Positions 34,797-47,500 of a stretch of 64,000 nucleotides of DNA are shown one piece after another. The DNA is from Volvariella volvacea V23 (taxonomy: Eukaryota > Basidiomycota > Agaricomycetes > Agaricales > Pluteaceae). The notes beneath the pieces are model-generated. The model worked only from the letters and a program-made list of their open reading frames with translations. It had not been told where the DNA came from and made no database searches. The position numbers and the translations under genes were made by a program. Position 1 is the stretch's first letter. Each line of letters begins with the position of its first letter. The stretch lies in NCBI GenBank assembly GCA_000349905.1, contig KB722737.1:18236-82235 (forward strand). The letters run 5' to 3'.

Positions 34797-37386
34797 ATGA
34801 GCGACAAGAAACGCCCAGCGGAGAGCGGGGACGGCCCAAACAAGAAGTTGAAAAGGTGCGTGCTCCTCATCGTTCATAAGTATAATAGTCATCCTGATTA
34901 TTGTGCTTGTGCTTTCTGTTCTACAGCGAAGTGAGTGCCATTTCAATCTTCTAATTCTCGTCATTCATTCAAGGTGAATGATTCTCCCTTAACACCCGTT
35001 CTGACATTTCCTACAACCTATTTTCTTTTTATGTGTACCGCCAGAGCCCAGCACCCTCGTCTTCCGCCTCATCTGTGAGTCTCTTTCGCGTCACTCCAAG
35101 TTCATCCGGTGCTCATGTTCTTCCGCAACCAACAGCTCGCTGACCCGGATTACATCGCCAAAAAACGTGCCGAATTAGCTGCGAAAGTGGCTGAAATGCG
35201 CAAGCAATCTTTCATGGGCAAGGGCCCCGTTATACCAAGCCATGGTCCGCTCACCGCCCCCATTCCGGTGAAGCCCCAAGTCCCCCTACCGCCAGTCCCG
35301 AGCGCTTCAACTACTCCCGTGGCAGCACGGTCGACCGCCACAAGTGCTAGCGGTAGATCATCTGCTGCTGATACGCCTGCCTTGCCAGATTCGCAAGACA
35401 TTCAAAAGAAGATCTCGGAGGCGCGGAAGCTCGTCGCCCAAGCGCAGAGTAAATTGGCAATCAAGGACAACCCGTACATGGTGGGTCTCACAGAGTGTTT
35501 CTGACTTTGGCTCTGATCTTGTTCTAGTCATTAGCCGCGCAAGCCCAAGCCAGCAAGAATAAGAAGCAACCCGTCGAACTCCAACAGGTCCAGCAAGGCG
35601 CTGGTCTAAAGATGGCTGCGCATCCATTGCTACTTGAGGAGACGCCTACGGTTGCACAGTCCAAGAAGGATCGATACAAGCCTATGCAACCCAAGTTTGC
35701 ATCAATAAAGGTGCGTGGGCTGCTATTCTGTGGCCTAGCATCGACCAACCTCTTCCCTTCAGGCTAATGTTCGAAATCAACCTACACCAACCCCGCCTCC
35801 ACAACCAGTTGTCAAACCCGACCTCGCAAATCCTTACGCAGCGTCTTCGTCCAAGGATACTGGGTTTGAAGGTGCACCCCGTGAGCGGTCAGGCAGGAGC
35901 TTCAAGTTCAATCCAAAAGGCAAATACGTCGCTTTGGGAAATCAAATGAGACAGGAAGTTCAACTTGAAGCCCTGAAGCAACGGATCGCTGAGAGTGCGC
36001 GGAAGGCTGGATTGGATGGGGAGATGGGTGTTGAGAAGGGTATCAAGGTACGTGCTTTATGCTTCGTTCGAGTAATCGTAATGTGGACTCATTTGGATAT
36101 ACAGAGACCCCCTCCACCTGTTGCTGAATGGTGGGATCAATCGCTGTTGCCCAACAAAACGTATGACGATATCAATGCTTACGGACTGGAGGGTCTGAAT
36201 ATCCACACGGATGATTCACCCATTACGATATATATCCAGCATCCTATTCCCATCCCTGCACCTGGAGATAAGAATAAAGTGGAGGTGAAGCCCTTGATGC
36301 TAACAACCAAGGTCGGTCCAGTTGGCCTAACGGAACATCAGGAACTGACTATATGTGCGCTCTCTTAACAATCGTATTCGGATATATAGGAAAGAAAGAA
36401 GATGAGGAAGAGGAGACGTATGGACGCCCTCAAAGACAAGAACGACCGTATCCGTATGGGCCTCTTACCTCCCGACCCACCTAAAGGTTTGTCCATTTTT
36501 CTACCTAACGCCGCTGTTCTGACGATCTCTGTAGTCCGAATTTCCAACCTCATGAAGGTCTTGACTTCGGATGCTATTCAAGACCCGACAAGAGTAGAGG
36601 CGAGAGTGAGGAGAGAAGTGGCGATGAGGAAGCATCAACACGACAAGATGAACGCGGAGAGGAAGTTGACGGACGACCAAAGGAGGGAGAAGAAAGAGAA
36701 CAAGAAGGCTGAAGAGGAAAAGAAGGGTATTTATGCTTGCGTTTACAAGTGCGTACATCTTCTCGCTACGCCCCATCACATCTTTATGAGACCGTGTCAC
36801 TGACTATCTATCTATCCATTCTATTGTCCCAATTTTTAGGATTAAAAACCTCTCCGACCCCGCACACCAATTCAAGGTGCGCAGAAATGCGGAACAGCTC
36901 GCTCTGACGGGCGTATGCATCTTCAACCCCCAATTCAACATGGTCTACGTCGAGGGCGCGGCCAAGTTCATCAAGAACTACAAGCGGCTGATGTTGCACC
37001 GTATCGCCTGGACGGAAGCCGCACGGCCACGTGGCGGGGGTGGGGCTGACGACGTTGAGCTGGAAAACCCGGACAGCGAAGCTGAGGATGACGAAGAGGG
37101 CAGTGCCGGTCCTAAGGCTCAGCCTACGGCTTCGACGAGTGCTGCTGGTGCTGCTGGTGGGAATGGGACGGCTGGCGGAGCGGAGAATGGGGAGGAGGCG
37201 AGTAATTTGGAGGATAACAAGTGTTGGTTGGTTTGGGAGGGGCAGGTCAAGGAGAGGGCGTTTAATGGGTTCAAGGGGAAGAGTTGTCCGACGGATAGGG
37301 ATGCGAAGGATGCGCTTGGGGAGAAGTTGAGGGGGTATTGGGATCAGGCGAAGAATTGGAAACCGGAGGAAGAAGAGCTGTTTTAG
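34797..37386 (+). CDS. PRP3: U4/U6 small nuclear ribonucleoprotein Prp3, 656 aa
   Basis: Core protein of the U4/U6 and tri-snRNP particles of the spliceosome. Ten exons: 34797-34855, 34927-34930 (4 nt), 35045-35074, 35136-35480, 35528-35710, 35763-36047, 36105-36311, 36390-36486, 36535-36748 and 36840-37386. All phases fit. Landmarks: LADPDYIAKKRAEL; FKFNPKGKYVALGNQMRQEVQLE; PVAEWWDQSLLPN; RRRMDALKDKNDRIRMGLLP; RISNLMKVLTSDAIQDPT; and the C-terminal DUF1115 part (RNAEQLALTGVCIFNPQFNM, KRLMLHRIAWTE). The donor ending exon 7 (GTCGGT at 36312) is weak, and GTTGGC nine bases later is an in-phase alternative adding three residues. An acidic Gly/Ala insert lies at about 565-600. Confidence 0.93.
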
Positions 37387-38162
37387 TGGTTACGCGGGAC
37401 TGGACTTGGCTTTGAAGGATATTCGTGATAAGGCGGTTGTACACGGTTGTTGACTGGTGTTCCTGGTGGGGTGCTGCGGGACTGGATGAATGATCTTCTT
37501 TTTATTCTGGTGGTGAGCAGACCTGGAGAAGAGTAGGCCTTTCTAGTGGGCGTTTTGTGAGGTCACGGACAGACCGGTGTTACAGTTGCCTAGTTTTCTC
37601 CACGTATGCTGGTGTTCCTTTCTACCACGCAGCAGTGCGTCGATTCTTATGTGTACTGATGCGTACATTTTGCATCTCAATCGCACTACTAAACTGGCTT
37701 CGATTCACTATGGCTAGTTTTTTTACAACTTTTACAGTAATTCTACTCTTCATTCGTCTGATTCATTAAATGGTGCATGGGTCACGATGTTGGGTAGGTG
37801 CCTGTGCCTTAGCAAGGATATGACGCTAAACGAGAAAGCAATCGGCGTAGGTTTGAAACATAAGAGTACAACACACATAGAGAAGGAATAAGACAAGCCT
37901 CGAAAAGTGCGGTTGGTGAGTCATAATACTTATGTAGAAAGGGAGAGGAAGGACAGACGAGCTAGCGCTGTTGAAGGGGCAAGTATCGAACAGGAAGGAG
38001 ATGGGAGCGGCAGAAGGATTGTACGAACGCACGCACGAAAGGAATGAACGCAGAAAGAGTGAACGTTCAAGGGGTACAACACTAGTAATAAACAGCAACT
38101 GTCGAATTCAATTCAACAGAGTACATGCCGGCGGGTGTACACTAGAGCGGAATAATTCAGAT
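37387..38162. other. Convergent 3' region of PRP3 and DCP1
   Basis: 776 bp between the two convergent stop codons. It holds both 3' UTRs; no other gene seen. Confidence 0.6.
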
Positions 38163-41100
38163 TCATGGGGGTAAAGCATAGCCACCCGTTCTGGCTAGAT
38201 ATTCTTGCCACAAATTATCCACGAACGAGTGGTCAGTCTGCACAACAGACCAGCTCTCAGTTAGCACAACCGTGCAAAACACAACAGAAAAGCACTCACC
38301 TGAATCAGCGTCAACAACTCCCTCATAAATTCATTCTTCTCCAATCTAACCCCAGGGTGAACACCACTCCTCCCAGATGCACGAGCTTCGTTAAATACAT
38401 TAATCAATCCCTCCCTTGCGCTCGCTTGATCCAATAGGTTATCGCCCTGCTGCTGTGATGGTCCCACTCCATATCGGCCACTACCACCATTCACCGGGAC
38501 CTTCCTCGACACATCTCCGTTGCTCCACCCACTCCGCGCAGATCCATTCGTAGCATTCGACACCGCCGACGCCGGTCGCTCAAAATTGTTCGCGTCCGGC
38601 ATATTAGTCGCAGCAGGTCCAAGCCCCATAGTAGAATTCAGCACACTGGTGCCCCCTCCTCCAACCTTATTCTTGTTGAACGCCCTCGCCAGCTTCTCAA
38701 TAACCACCGAGTCATCCTCGTTAACTGGCGGCGGCGAGGGCGAGGCGGGGGGCGGAGGAGTCCCCAGCATCCTCTTGTACCCATTGTTATTACCCGTGCT
38801 GCCATTGTTGTTGTTATTATTCTGGAAACCGCCCGACGAGTTCGACGTAGAGGCAGAAGGCGCCTGGTCAGGGAAATCCCAGCTGCTCTCGATCGCCTCC
38901 CTCTCCATTCTGTCTCTCTCGGCTGCGCGCTCCTTCTTGCCCTTCTTGCGGGGTTTGGCGCCGGCTTTGTCGTCTTTGTTTGCTTGGCCTTGGCCGTTGA
39001 AGGCGTTGGGGTTGGCGTTGGGGTTACCGGGTGCGGATGCCATGATGTGCCCTGCCGAAACAGCAATGAATCCGCCTCGCCCTCGTCCGCGTCCTCTACC
39101 AGGGACCATAACATGGCCTCCGTGCTGCAACGCAGGCAAACCCGGGGCGCCTGCCCCACTTCCTGCGCTCGGCGCACCACTCTCCTTCTCCTTCCTCTTC
39201 TCGTTCCCTTTCCCCTTCCCATTCCCGTTATTCTTCTTCACCTTCTCCAGCATAGAAGGATCGCTCAGCGCTCTAATATCCGAAAAGTCCAACTCAATAA
39301 TCTCCTCGCTGTCTCCCTCCCCCCCTCCCCCATCCTCGCCGTCATTATCATCCTCATCGTCGCCTTCATCGTTCCGTTCTTCTTTATACGGATATCCTGC
39401 GGACTTGGGCTGGTCGCCGTTATTATTCGCCTTGGCCTTTCCCTTCCCCCTGTCTTTGCCGGCTGCACGGCTGCCATCTCCTTTCTCTTCGTCACTATCC
39501 CCCCGGTCGTCCAGAGGAGCTCGTGGGTAGGGCCACAGCTCAGAGTCATCCCTGAACGGGACGAGGTTCCTCTCGTGTGGCGGTCGGACCCGCTGCTTAG
39601 CGGGGGTACTAGCAAAAGCAGCAGCACCCGCCGTGGACTGCTGATAAGCCTGTGTTTCGACTGTTGTACTCGTCATTCTCGTCTGCTGCTGGTACGACTG
39701 CCCTCGAGACGAAGCCTCAAAAGTGATCGACGACGACGATTCACTTCTGTGATGCGACTGCGACTGCGAATGGTACACTTGACCTTGCGATTGATAAGAT
39801 TGCTGTTGCTGGCTATATTGCTTGGACTGAGACCTAGACTGAGACCTCATGCGCGTCTGTCCACTTTGGCTCCTGCCAGGCGTAGAATTGCCCAGGAACT
39901 GTGTGTCCATGGGACCAGGCGAGTCGGTCATTACGGGAGGAATGTCTGATGGTGGTGGCGCTCGGGGTGTCATATCGCCGTCAAACTAGGATGAGTTCAG
40001 CCGTTAGCTACATCGATCGAGAAAAAGAGAACAAAAATGGAATTGTCTTACCTGTTGTTGGCTTTGACCCTTTGCCCTCCCGTTGAGATTGTTGAAAGAC
40101 GGCTTGTTCAGCTCCCCAGGCGCCAAGAGGTTCACAGACCCCGCGCGCGAGCGCGACCCCAACCTAGAGCTTGAAGTCGGAGCGAAAGCATTAGCACCAG
40201 GAGCCGTAGACCCGCTCCTCGAAAGCAATCCGCTGATGACATCTTCATTCAAGATCTGCGGAAGCGAAGTCGTAGTCGGTTTGGGCGAATAGATCGGAAT
40301 TCCTTGAGATGCCGCTGCGGATTGGTGTTGCTGGCGTTGGGGCGGCGGCTGTGGCTGAGCCTGGGCCTGAGAAAGAAGAGGAGAAGGTTGGTGGTGGGGT
40401 TGCTGTGAGTAGGGATGGGTGTGTTGAGACGATGCGGCCCGAGGTTGGGCTTGTGGTTGAGTTTGAGCCTGTGGATCGGCTGATGCAAAGATTGAGTCGA
40501 GGAGTGGTAACCCAGTGGGTTGTGTCACTGTTGCCGGTCGGATTGGTGGCGTAGCGATCGATGGTGCATTGGAGCCGTATACATTAGCAGGACCAAGAGC
40601 TGCAGAAGACTTGGCCTCTTCGAGTGATGGCGTAGCTGCTGCCGCAGCAGCAAAAAGAGAATCGAGAGTAACTTTTGGGGTCGGCGCTTGTGCGTGTATT
40701 TGCGGTGAGCCGGAAGGAAGAATGCTAGAAGACGGAGTTGGTGCTAGTTTGGCGAATAATTTATCGAGTTCGGTGATATTGCTAATGTTGCTGGTCATGC
40801 TATCCATGCTACTTGAAGACGAGGCCGGTGCTGAAGTGGTGCTGTATGCGACCGCAGCGGTCATGGATGGGGTGCCAAAAGTATCCTGTGGCTGTTGCGT
40901 AGTTTGTGATGTCGAAGGTAGCGCTACAGACATCAAGATGTATGAGGTCGAATTGTATGATAAGCAATAGAAGAAAGGGAGGGGGTGAGAGTTACCTACC
41001 GCGAGGTAATGCAGGAGAAGCTGAGGCGTTTCGGGCATGGGGATTGGGTGGGGGAGGGCGATCCGGACCATATCTATATTCGTCTGGGTATCGTTTGCTT

Positions 41101-42228
41101 GCTTTGATGAACGAATGCAAACTATACAGAGAATGTTCAACACGATGTCCTGCGAAAATTGGTGTGCAGGCACTCACCGTGACATAACATCCATCATTGG
41201 TTCCCTAGAGTCAGTCGCATAGGTCCAGAGACCAATGATCTGCGGCATGCCTTTCCCTTCTTCAGGTTTTACTTTCTTCTTGACTGTTTCCAGCGAATGA
41301 ATATCCGAGAACATGTGGGTTGGACCACATAGCCCCGCAGCTTGGGCGGCAGCCATGCGGCGTTGGGTGAATTCAGGGAAGGAACGAACCATGACATAGC
41401 TCCCTGAAGCTGTGATATCGTCTTCGGGGTATAGTTGCTGAATATAATCCTCTCGACCCATGCGATTCAGGATAAAGAATCCGTAAGGTGGGTAAGAGTT
41501 TCTTTTGGACAAGTCGACGACCGCGTCAGAGGATGAAAGATGATAGCGAGCTAGATTGCTTACCTTTCGTACAAAAACATGCTTCCCTCGTATCCTTGCT
41601 TCTCCCACTTCTCTCCATTATGATGGTACACACATACATGGCTGAACTGATCAAAAATGGACATGATAGATGCATCTCTGCGACGGAGCACTTTTAGGTT
41701 GTGATTGTATCTGGAGGTTGCAGTCATTGTCGCCCCGGCTGCTCCTTCGCGGGGGGTGTCGTTGTTCGAGTTCGGTTCGGGCAAGAAGTTGGGCATGATA
41801 GTCACTTGACCTGGCACGGCAGATCCTGGTCTGGCTACAACCGCAGTGGTATGAGTAATGATTGAAGCATCGTTACGCGCTCTGGTTATATCAGATTCAG
41901 ACTGATAAGGAGCATTTTGGGGGAGGGTGTAATCTGCTGTCGGTGCTGATGTGGTGGATGGACCAGCGCTATATGTTGGCGCAGGCGTGCTCCTATTGCC
42001 TGAATACTGGCCGGGGGGAGGCGTAGAAGAGAACGGGGGAGGCGATGTGATAGATCTCTGCTGACGATGCTGTCGCTGCTGCGTTCTTTGGCCTTTGGGC
42101 GAGTGACTGTGATTGCCGTTGTAACTGGGATGTTGAGATGGTACATTTTGTGGTTGTTGCTGCTGCTGGTAGTACTGATGGTTTTGATTTTGGCCCTGGG
42201 TGTTGTTGTTTCGACGAGGGGGCCCCAT
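38163..42228 (-). CDS. DCP1: mRNA decapping co-activator Dcp1, 1239 aa
   Basis: Activates the Dcp2 decapping enzyme in mRNA decay. Six exons: 41564-42228, 41178-41501, 41000-41097, 40052-40923, 38300-39985 and 38163-38237, total 1240 codons. After a Gln/Ser/Pro-rich arm of about 165 residues comes the EVH1 fold: NHNLKVLRRRDASI, FDQFSHVCVYHHNGEKWEKQ, GSMFLYER, PPYGFFILNRMG. Then 900 low-complexity residues include a LDSIF/LDSLF-like and NEDVISGLLSRSGS segment. The end (NEFMRELLTLIQTD then LWQEYLAR, split by the last intron) has the form of the Dcp1 trimerisation helix. It is much longer than yeast Dcp1 (231 aa) or human DCP1A (582 aa). The phase-matched joins into the last exon show that the two ends belong to one gene. 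Confidence 0.92.
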
Positions 42229-42485
42229 GGTCTGCAGATTGGAGGAGAGTATTGCGAGGAGGACGAGGAAGAGACTGCGTCCGAGTCTGAGGTGTCTGCG
42301 GGTCGTCGAGGTCACGTGGTTCAAACGGCATCCGAGTCGAGCGGGTGCATCTTGACCCAGTACCACCACGATCCCAGGTTCCTCGAGTGCAATTCCAAGA
42401 GTCGAAGAAATTGGGCTTTGCTAGTTACCCCAGCAGCACAGGCACGGAAGCCGAAAGACGCGTTCCAATTACTCGTCCAGCACGC
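42229..42485. promoter_or_regulatory. Bidirectional promoter, DCP1 / SWC5
   Basis: 257 bp between divergent start codons. Open frames run through it on both strands but have no ATG that fits either protein; it is GC- and GA-rich without a TATA box. Confidence 0.55.
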
Positions 42486-43670
42486 ATGCACTCCAACTCA
42501 GAAGTTCACAACACGGCTACGATTTCCAACCCCACTTCAAATATAGACTCAGACGACGAGGATTCAGACTATGTTCCTCCGAGCCCAAAGAACGCTTCCA
42601 AATCTCGCAAGCGTCATTCAGGAGAAAAGGACGAAGTAGGAGGTGAGTATCGCTTTTCCTCAGTTCTCGTTTCTCTTTAGCTTCCGCTGAAAGCACTGAT
42701 GCAGTGGCTCTGCAGGCGTAAGCGGAGAGGATTCTGAATCCGGTTCATCGGATTCAGACTCGGATTCAAACTCTGGTTCTCTGAATGGAGAAGCGACTCC
42801 TGAGGAGAGAGAAAAGAAACGTTTAAGGAGAAATACACTCGAAGGTGCAAAGAGCGTTGATAGCTCAAGTGAGGTGAAAACACAAGAGCCAAGCGGGGGA
42901 AAGGAAAAGGAACGGTACGTGTTAGAATTCCGACTGCACGTCCAAGGCTAACCAATGTCATCCCACTCACAGGATCCAAGCCGAAATATGGGCTAAATTT
43001 ACGGAATCGGCTAGCGCAGCATCCTCTGAGGTATCTTGCCAAGCACGCGAGATGGTGAAGATTGAGAAAAAATATCTCTTTGCCGGAGAGACTGTAACGT
43101 GCGTACCCTTCAGCCTCATCAGAGCAATGACTTAGCCTCTGATTTATTCGCGTTCTTAGTGAGGTAGTAGAAGTCCCGGCCGACTCTCCTGATGCAAAGA
43201 AGTGGCCCTTATGGAAGCCGCCACAAGAAGCGGGACCACCAACGAACGCGGTCGTAGCTCAGACAATACATGCCCCACCTCCTCATCAGTCTTCTGCAAC
43301 TCCTGATCCCCAACCAATAGCAGACATTCCCCCGTCGGTTTCTACGAAAAGGCGACCAGGCCCACGTAAACCCAAGGTCAATCTCGCTCCTCTCCCTGGT
43401 TCTTCAGTGTCAGGCCTCGGCGGTGCCAAACCAAAGAAGCTGACGACATTGGACAAGTCTGCCATGGATTGGCGTGCGCATATACAAAGTGAAAGCACGT
43501 CGAGTGGAGTCAGTATCACCAATAGTGGCGCTTTGAAAGACGAGTTAGATGCGCATAGAAGGGGAGGAGCAGGGTATCTGGATAAAGTCGAGTTCTTGAA
43601 CAGGGTCGATGAACGAAAGGGTGAGATTTTGGAAAGCATGAAGAGTCAGGGGAAAAGGAGGCGAACATGA
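42486..43670 (+). CDS. SWC5: SWR1-complex subunit Swc5 (BCNT/CFDP1 family), 330 aa
   Basis: Subunit of the chromatin remodeller that exchanges H2A for H2A.Z. Four exons: 42486-42642, 42716-42914, 42973-43098 and 43160-43670, total 331 codons. The N terminus is acidic (DSDDEDSDYVPPSP), the usual Swc5 histone-binding arm, followed by a Ser/Asp run. The C-terminal BCNT domain is diagnostic: KKLTTLDKSAMDWRAHI, LKDELDAHRRGGAGYLDK and VEFLNRVDERKGEIL (residues about 255-320). The ATG at 42486 was chosen because the open frame further upstream has only a GTG and runs into the DCP1 promoter. Confidence 0.94.
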
Positions 43671-44285
43671 GGTGTCTGCATACTTCTCGGATGGGACAAG
43701 GTGGTAGATATTCGCGTCGAAGTACAATATCATTTCTTGGGTTTTATGTGAGTCTGTATAGTATCTCTGTTGTGTCTCGTATCATCACATTGTCGCTGTA
43801 ATCAAACCCGTACTCTATACAGAATCAACGTAAATCTTGCTGAGCAAATGAAGCTAGACCGCTCGCCGGCGTTAATGGAAATCCCCAAATCTCCATGTGG
43901 CGTGACCAACTGATAATTGATAACTCCAGGACGCAAGAGGTGACGCAATGCCCTGACGAAGACCAGACCATCATTTCCATGATCCTATCACGCTCTGGTA
44001 TTCCTAGGACACCACTGACACGACAAACGTGCAGTATGTGCGCGCTCTAGCTTATACCACGCTCGTCAACAGCATCCCCCGGGTAAGCTCTCCCATCGCT
44101 CCAGATTAGACCTGGACTCACCGCAATCACTCAAACTAGTCCTAGACTCATCATGACCCCAAATTTCCACAGGCTGTGCATTCCCGTTTAGCCTTCGGGG
44201 AGTCGTACACCGTCGGCCACGAGCGTGGTCATGGGATCATGATCCTTTGCGCGATTTAGGTATGAGCAGACGTATGACACTCCAT

Positions 44286-44385
44286 NNNNNNNNNNNNNNN
44301 NNNNNNNNNNNNNNNNNNNNNNNNNNNNNNNNNNNNNNNNNNNNNNNNNNNNNNNNNNNNNNNNNNNNNNNNNNNNNNNNNNNNN
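44286..44385. other. Assembly gap, 100 N
   Basis: Exactly 100 undetermined bases, the conventional placeholder for a gap of unknown size. Distance and even adjacency between SWC5 and the decarboxylase are therefore uncertain. Confidence 0.98.
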
Positions 44386-44478
44386 CGACATGGTTTATGT
44401 GGCTCGTTTTGGGAATCCTCTTGTGCACATGTGGGCCCCCTGGATTTTATTAGAATGACGCCCTGCAGGCTTTGGGGA

Positions 44479-44486
44479 TATATATA
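44479..44486 (+). promoter_or_regulatory. TATA box of glutamate decarboxylase
   Basis: A perfect TATATATA lies 77 bp before the last base preceding the ATG at 44563, a normal spacing for a fungal core promoter. Confidence 0.6.
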
Positions 44487-44562
44487 GGCGCGATGTAATC
44501 GTGGAAGCTGTCAAGTTTTCGTCTTCTTCAGCGTAGAGCATCTACTCCACCTACTTGCAGCA

Positions 44563-47500
44563 ATGCTTTCACTCCACAGTGGGTACTCAAGCTTTTGACT
44601 CCTCGTATGCGACGCTGATCACGAATACGATGAACAGTCAACCCCGAGGAAGTCATCGCCCATGCCAAAGCCCACCCGCACAAGCGCCTCATCGGAGTCG
44701 CCGGGACTGGGGCAGATGCAGAGATACCCCTGAGCCCGGTCGACACACGAGATCGCGTCCATCACCACCAATCGTCGGCGTGGCAGCGCGACGAGGATGG
44801 TGCTCGGGCGTCGAAATATACGATCCCGGAGTATGGGATCCCGTCAAAGGCTGCGTATCAGCTGTTGCATGATGAGACTGCGTTGGATGGGAATCCGCTG
44901 TTGAATCTTGCTTCGTGAGTTGCAGTTTTGCTGTTGGGTGCTTGCCGAGCGTGGAGTGATGCGATGTGTTGATGTTGTGGTTGTAGATTCGTGCATACGT
45001 GGATGCCGGAAGAAGCAAATAAGCTTATTATCGAGAATATGAACAAAAATCAGGTCGATTTGGATGAGTACCCTGCAGCTACGATGATCCACAATCGTTG
45101 CATATCCATGAGTAGGTAATCGTATCGACACAAAAAGTACGCGCTGACACGGGTCATTTGCGAATTTTTGAACGCATCAGTCGCTGATCTATGGAAAGCG
45201 CCGGAAAAAAGCAGGGTTATTGGAACCTCTACTGCTGGTTCCTCCGAAGCCATTATGCTCGGAGGATTAGCCATGAAAAAGAGATGGCAGGAGGCGAAGA
45301 AGGCTGCTGGAAAGGACTATTTCCACCCAAATATCATTTTCGGAGCTAATGCACAAGTAGCTTTGGAAAAATTCGCTAGGTAGGTCCAGCGCTTCAATCT
45401 TTGTCTCCGAGAGTGTTGAATCGATGACGCAATTTCTACCTTCAGGTACTTTGATGTGGAGTGCAGACTTGTGCCTGTCAAGGCTCAGACTGGATTCGTC
45501 CTCGACCCAAAGGATGCAATTCAATATATCGACGAGAACACTATTGGCGTCATGGTCATCCTTGGAAGCACCTATACCGGTCATTTCGAAGACGTCCAAG
45601 AAATGAGTGACCTACGTGAGTGCCCTATCACCTCATACCAAGTTCAATAGTGAACTCTATCCGGTGTTGTACCAGTCGACAAGTTGCAAGAGGACACGGG
45701 ACTCGATATTCTCATTCACGTTGATGCAGCATCAGGTGGTTTCATTGCTCCGTTTGTTTATCCAGACTTGAAATGGAGCTTTGATGTTCGTCGCGTGGTT
45801 TCGATTAACACTTCGGGGCACAAGTTTGGGTTGGTGTATCCTGGGCTTGGGTGGATCTTGTGGCGTGATGAGAGTTTCTTGCACAAGGACCTCATCTTTG
45901 AGTTGCGTAAGTACAAACTTTTGAATTCATGAAATGGAGAAGGGGCTGATTCGTCATTTGTAGATTATCTTGGCTGCACAGAGTTCACCTTCACCCTGTA
46001 AGCCTCAGATGTTGTGGATGGGAGTAAGACTGACAGAAGACCATCGGGATAGGAACTTTTCAAAGCCTGCAGCTCCAATTATCGCTCAGATGTTCAATTT
46101 TCTCAATCTTGGTATTGATGGGTACACACGAATTGCAAGAAAAGATCTGCGTAATGCGCGCATTCTATCAAGGGCACTTGAACTGAGCACCTATTTCACG
46201 GTTCGTGTACCAATCTGACTTGACTCGTTTCTTTGCTGGCATCAGCACAGCCTCTTCTACGATTATCATCCTCCTGGTTCCCCGCACTCCTTCACTTCTG
46301 GCGATGCGTCTAGCTCGCGTTCTCGAATCATCGCCGTTTCAGTCTCTTTCAACTTCCCTCTTTAATTTCCAAGTCCATCAACTGACTTACACACGCGTAC
46401 ATCCGCCTATTAACGCCACACTATGAACAGGTCCTCAGCAATGTTCATCGACCGATCAACCCCGAGGGTGAATTACCTGATGACCCTAACTTGTACCAGA
46501 AGGGGTTGCCAGTAGTTTCTTTCAGGTGAGTACGCTTGGCTTTCGTCCTTCAGCTCAACAGGCCAGGACTTGGATGCATGTACCTGCATACTTTCAAGCC
46601 CTGGACGGTAGATTTGTTTTCAAGATACCCTCTGCCCTCACCCCTGCCAGTGCCACTTTTCATCTTGGAATTACATACCCATGCTGACACACCCACCCTG
46701 TCGAGATGCGCACTCCTTATCTCTCAATCTCTTCTCTTCTCCGCTACCCCTGCCCCGGATCGCACGTTATTTTTCCCTCTACCTTTATGCGTTACCTCAT
46801 CGCATTCCTTATTTCCGACGCGTCGTTCTTGGCTTTTTCCCCTTTGCTAATCGAGCTCTACTCCCCCACTCCCGCTATACAGGCTGTCTGACCAATTTGC
46901 TGCGGATTACCCTCACGTCAAACAAGCCTGGATCCAGGTGAGCTCAAACGCTTTGGACGTTACACAATCGACCTCTGCAATTCACGTCTATCCCCTTCAT
47001 GTTCTGGGTGGCTGACCTTGGTGCCCGTAGACGTTACTCAGGGTTAAGGGTTGGATAGTGCCAAATTACCATGTGAGAATGATCTTATCTTGCGAATACT
47101 TGGCTTTAAATTCAAGGCTTGGCTAAACGGTACGTTATGTAGGGTCCTATGGGGGAAGAGAAAACAGAGATTCTACGCGTCGTTGGTAAGCAATCTTACA
47201 TAGTCGTTTCGAGAGGCGTGATTAACCTCAGGTTGATTCAGTTCGCGAAACACTGACCGAGGACCTCGTCGAACGTTTAATCGTCGACATTCTCGAGACG
47301 ACAGAGTCCTTAATGGGTACGTAGGGTTCACCATGGTTCCTCAGCAGCCGGCCTCCGCGCTCCGGAGCCTTTTCCTTGCCCTGCTAAGCCTATATCCCTT
47401 TTTAAAACTGAGATTCTGACGTTTAATTTACCACCATTCAGCATCCGAAGGGCTCGGTACCATGATGGCCGCAACAATCCCACTCGCTAGTGGCTCTCAT

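Larger units (their letters stand above)
43671..44562. other. Intergenic region with a scaffold gap
   Basis: About 0.9 kb between SWC5 and glutamate decarboxylase. Bases 44286-44385 are N. The known parts show no gene; frames that run through the N block are meaningless. Confidence 0.6.

Noticed and set aside
34617..34964. A longer uL16m starting at 34964
   Set aside because: The extra residues run through the divergent promoter and PRP3 exon 1 antisense, and they hide the mitochondrial presequence.
38520..39530. A 336-codon Pro/Ser/Leu-rich open frame antisense to DCP1
   Set aside because: Low-complexity shadow of the Gly/Asn/Lys-rich Dcp1 region; no domain of its own.
42291..42485. Longer N terminus for SWC5 beginning at GTG 42345
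   Set aside because: No ATG in that frame, and the sequence lies in the short divergent promoter; ATG 42486 starts the expected acidic arm.
44188..44453. Short open frames spanning the N block
   Set aside because: Their middle is undetermined sequence; frame across a gap of unknown size is meaningless.
46201..46430. An extra decarboxylase exon ([14 protein letters not shown]...)
   Set aside because: It ends in a stop and does not resemble the family; skipping it joins LSTYFT to VLSNVHRP in phase as expected.
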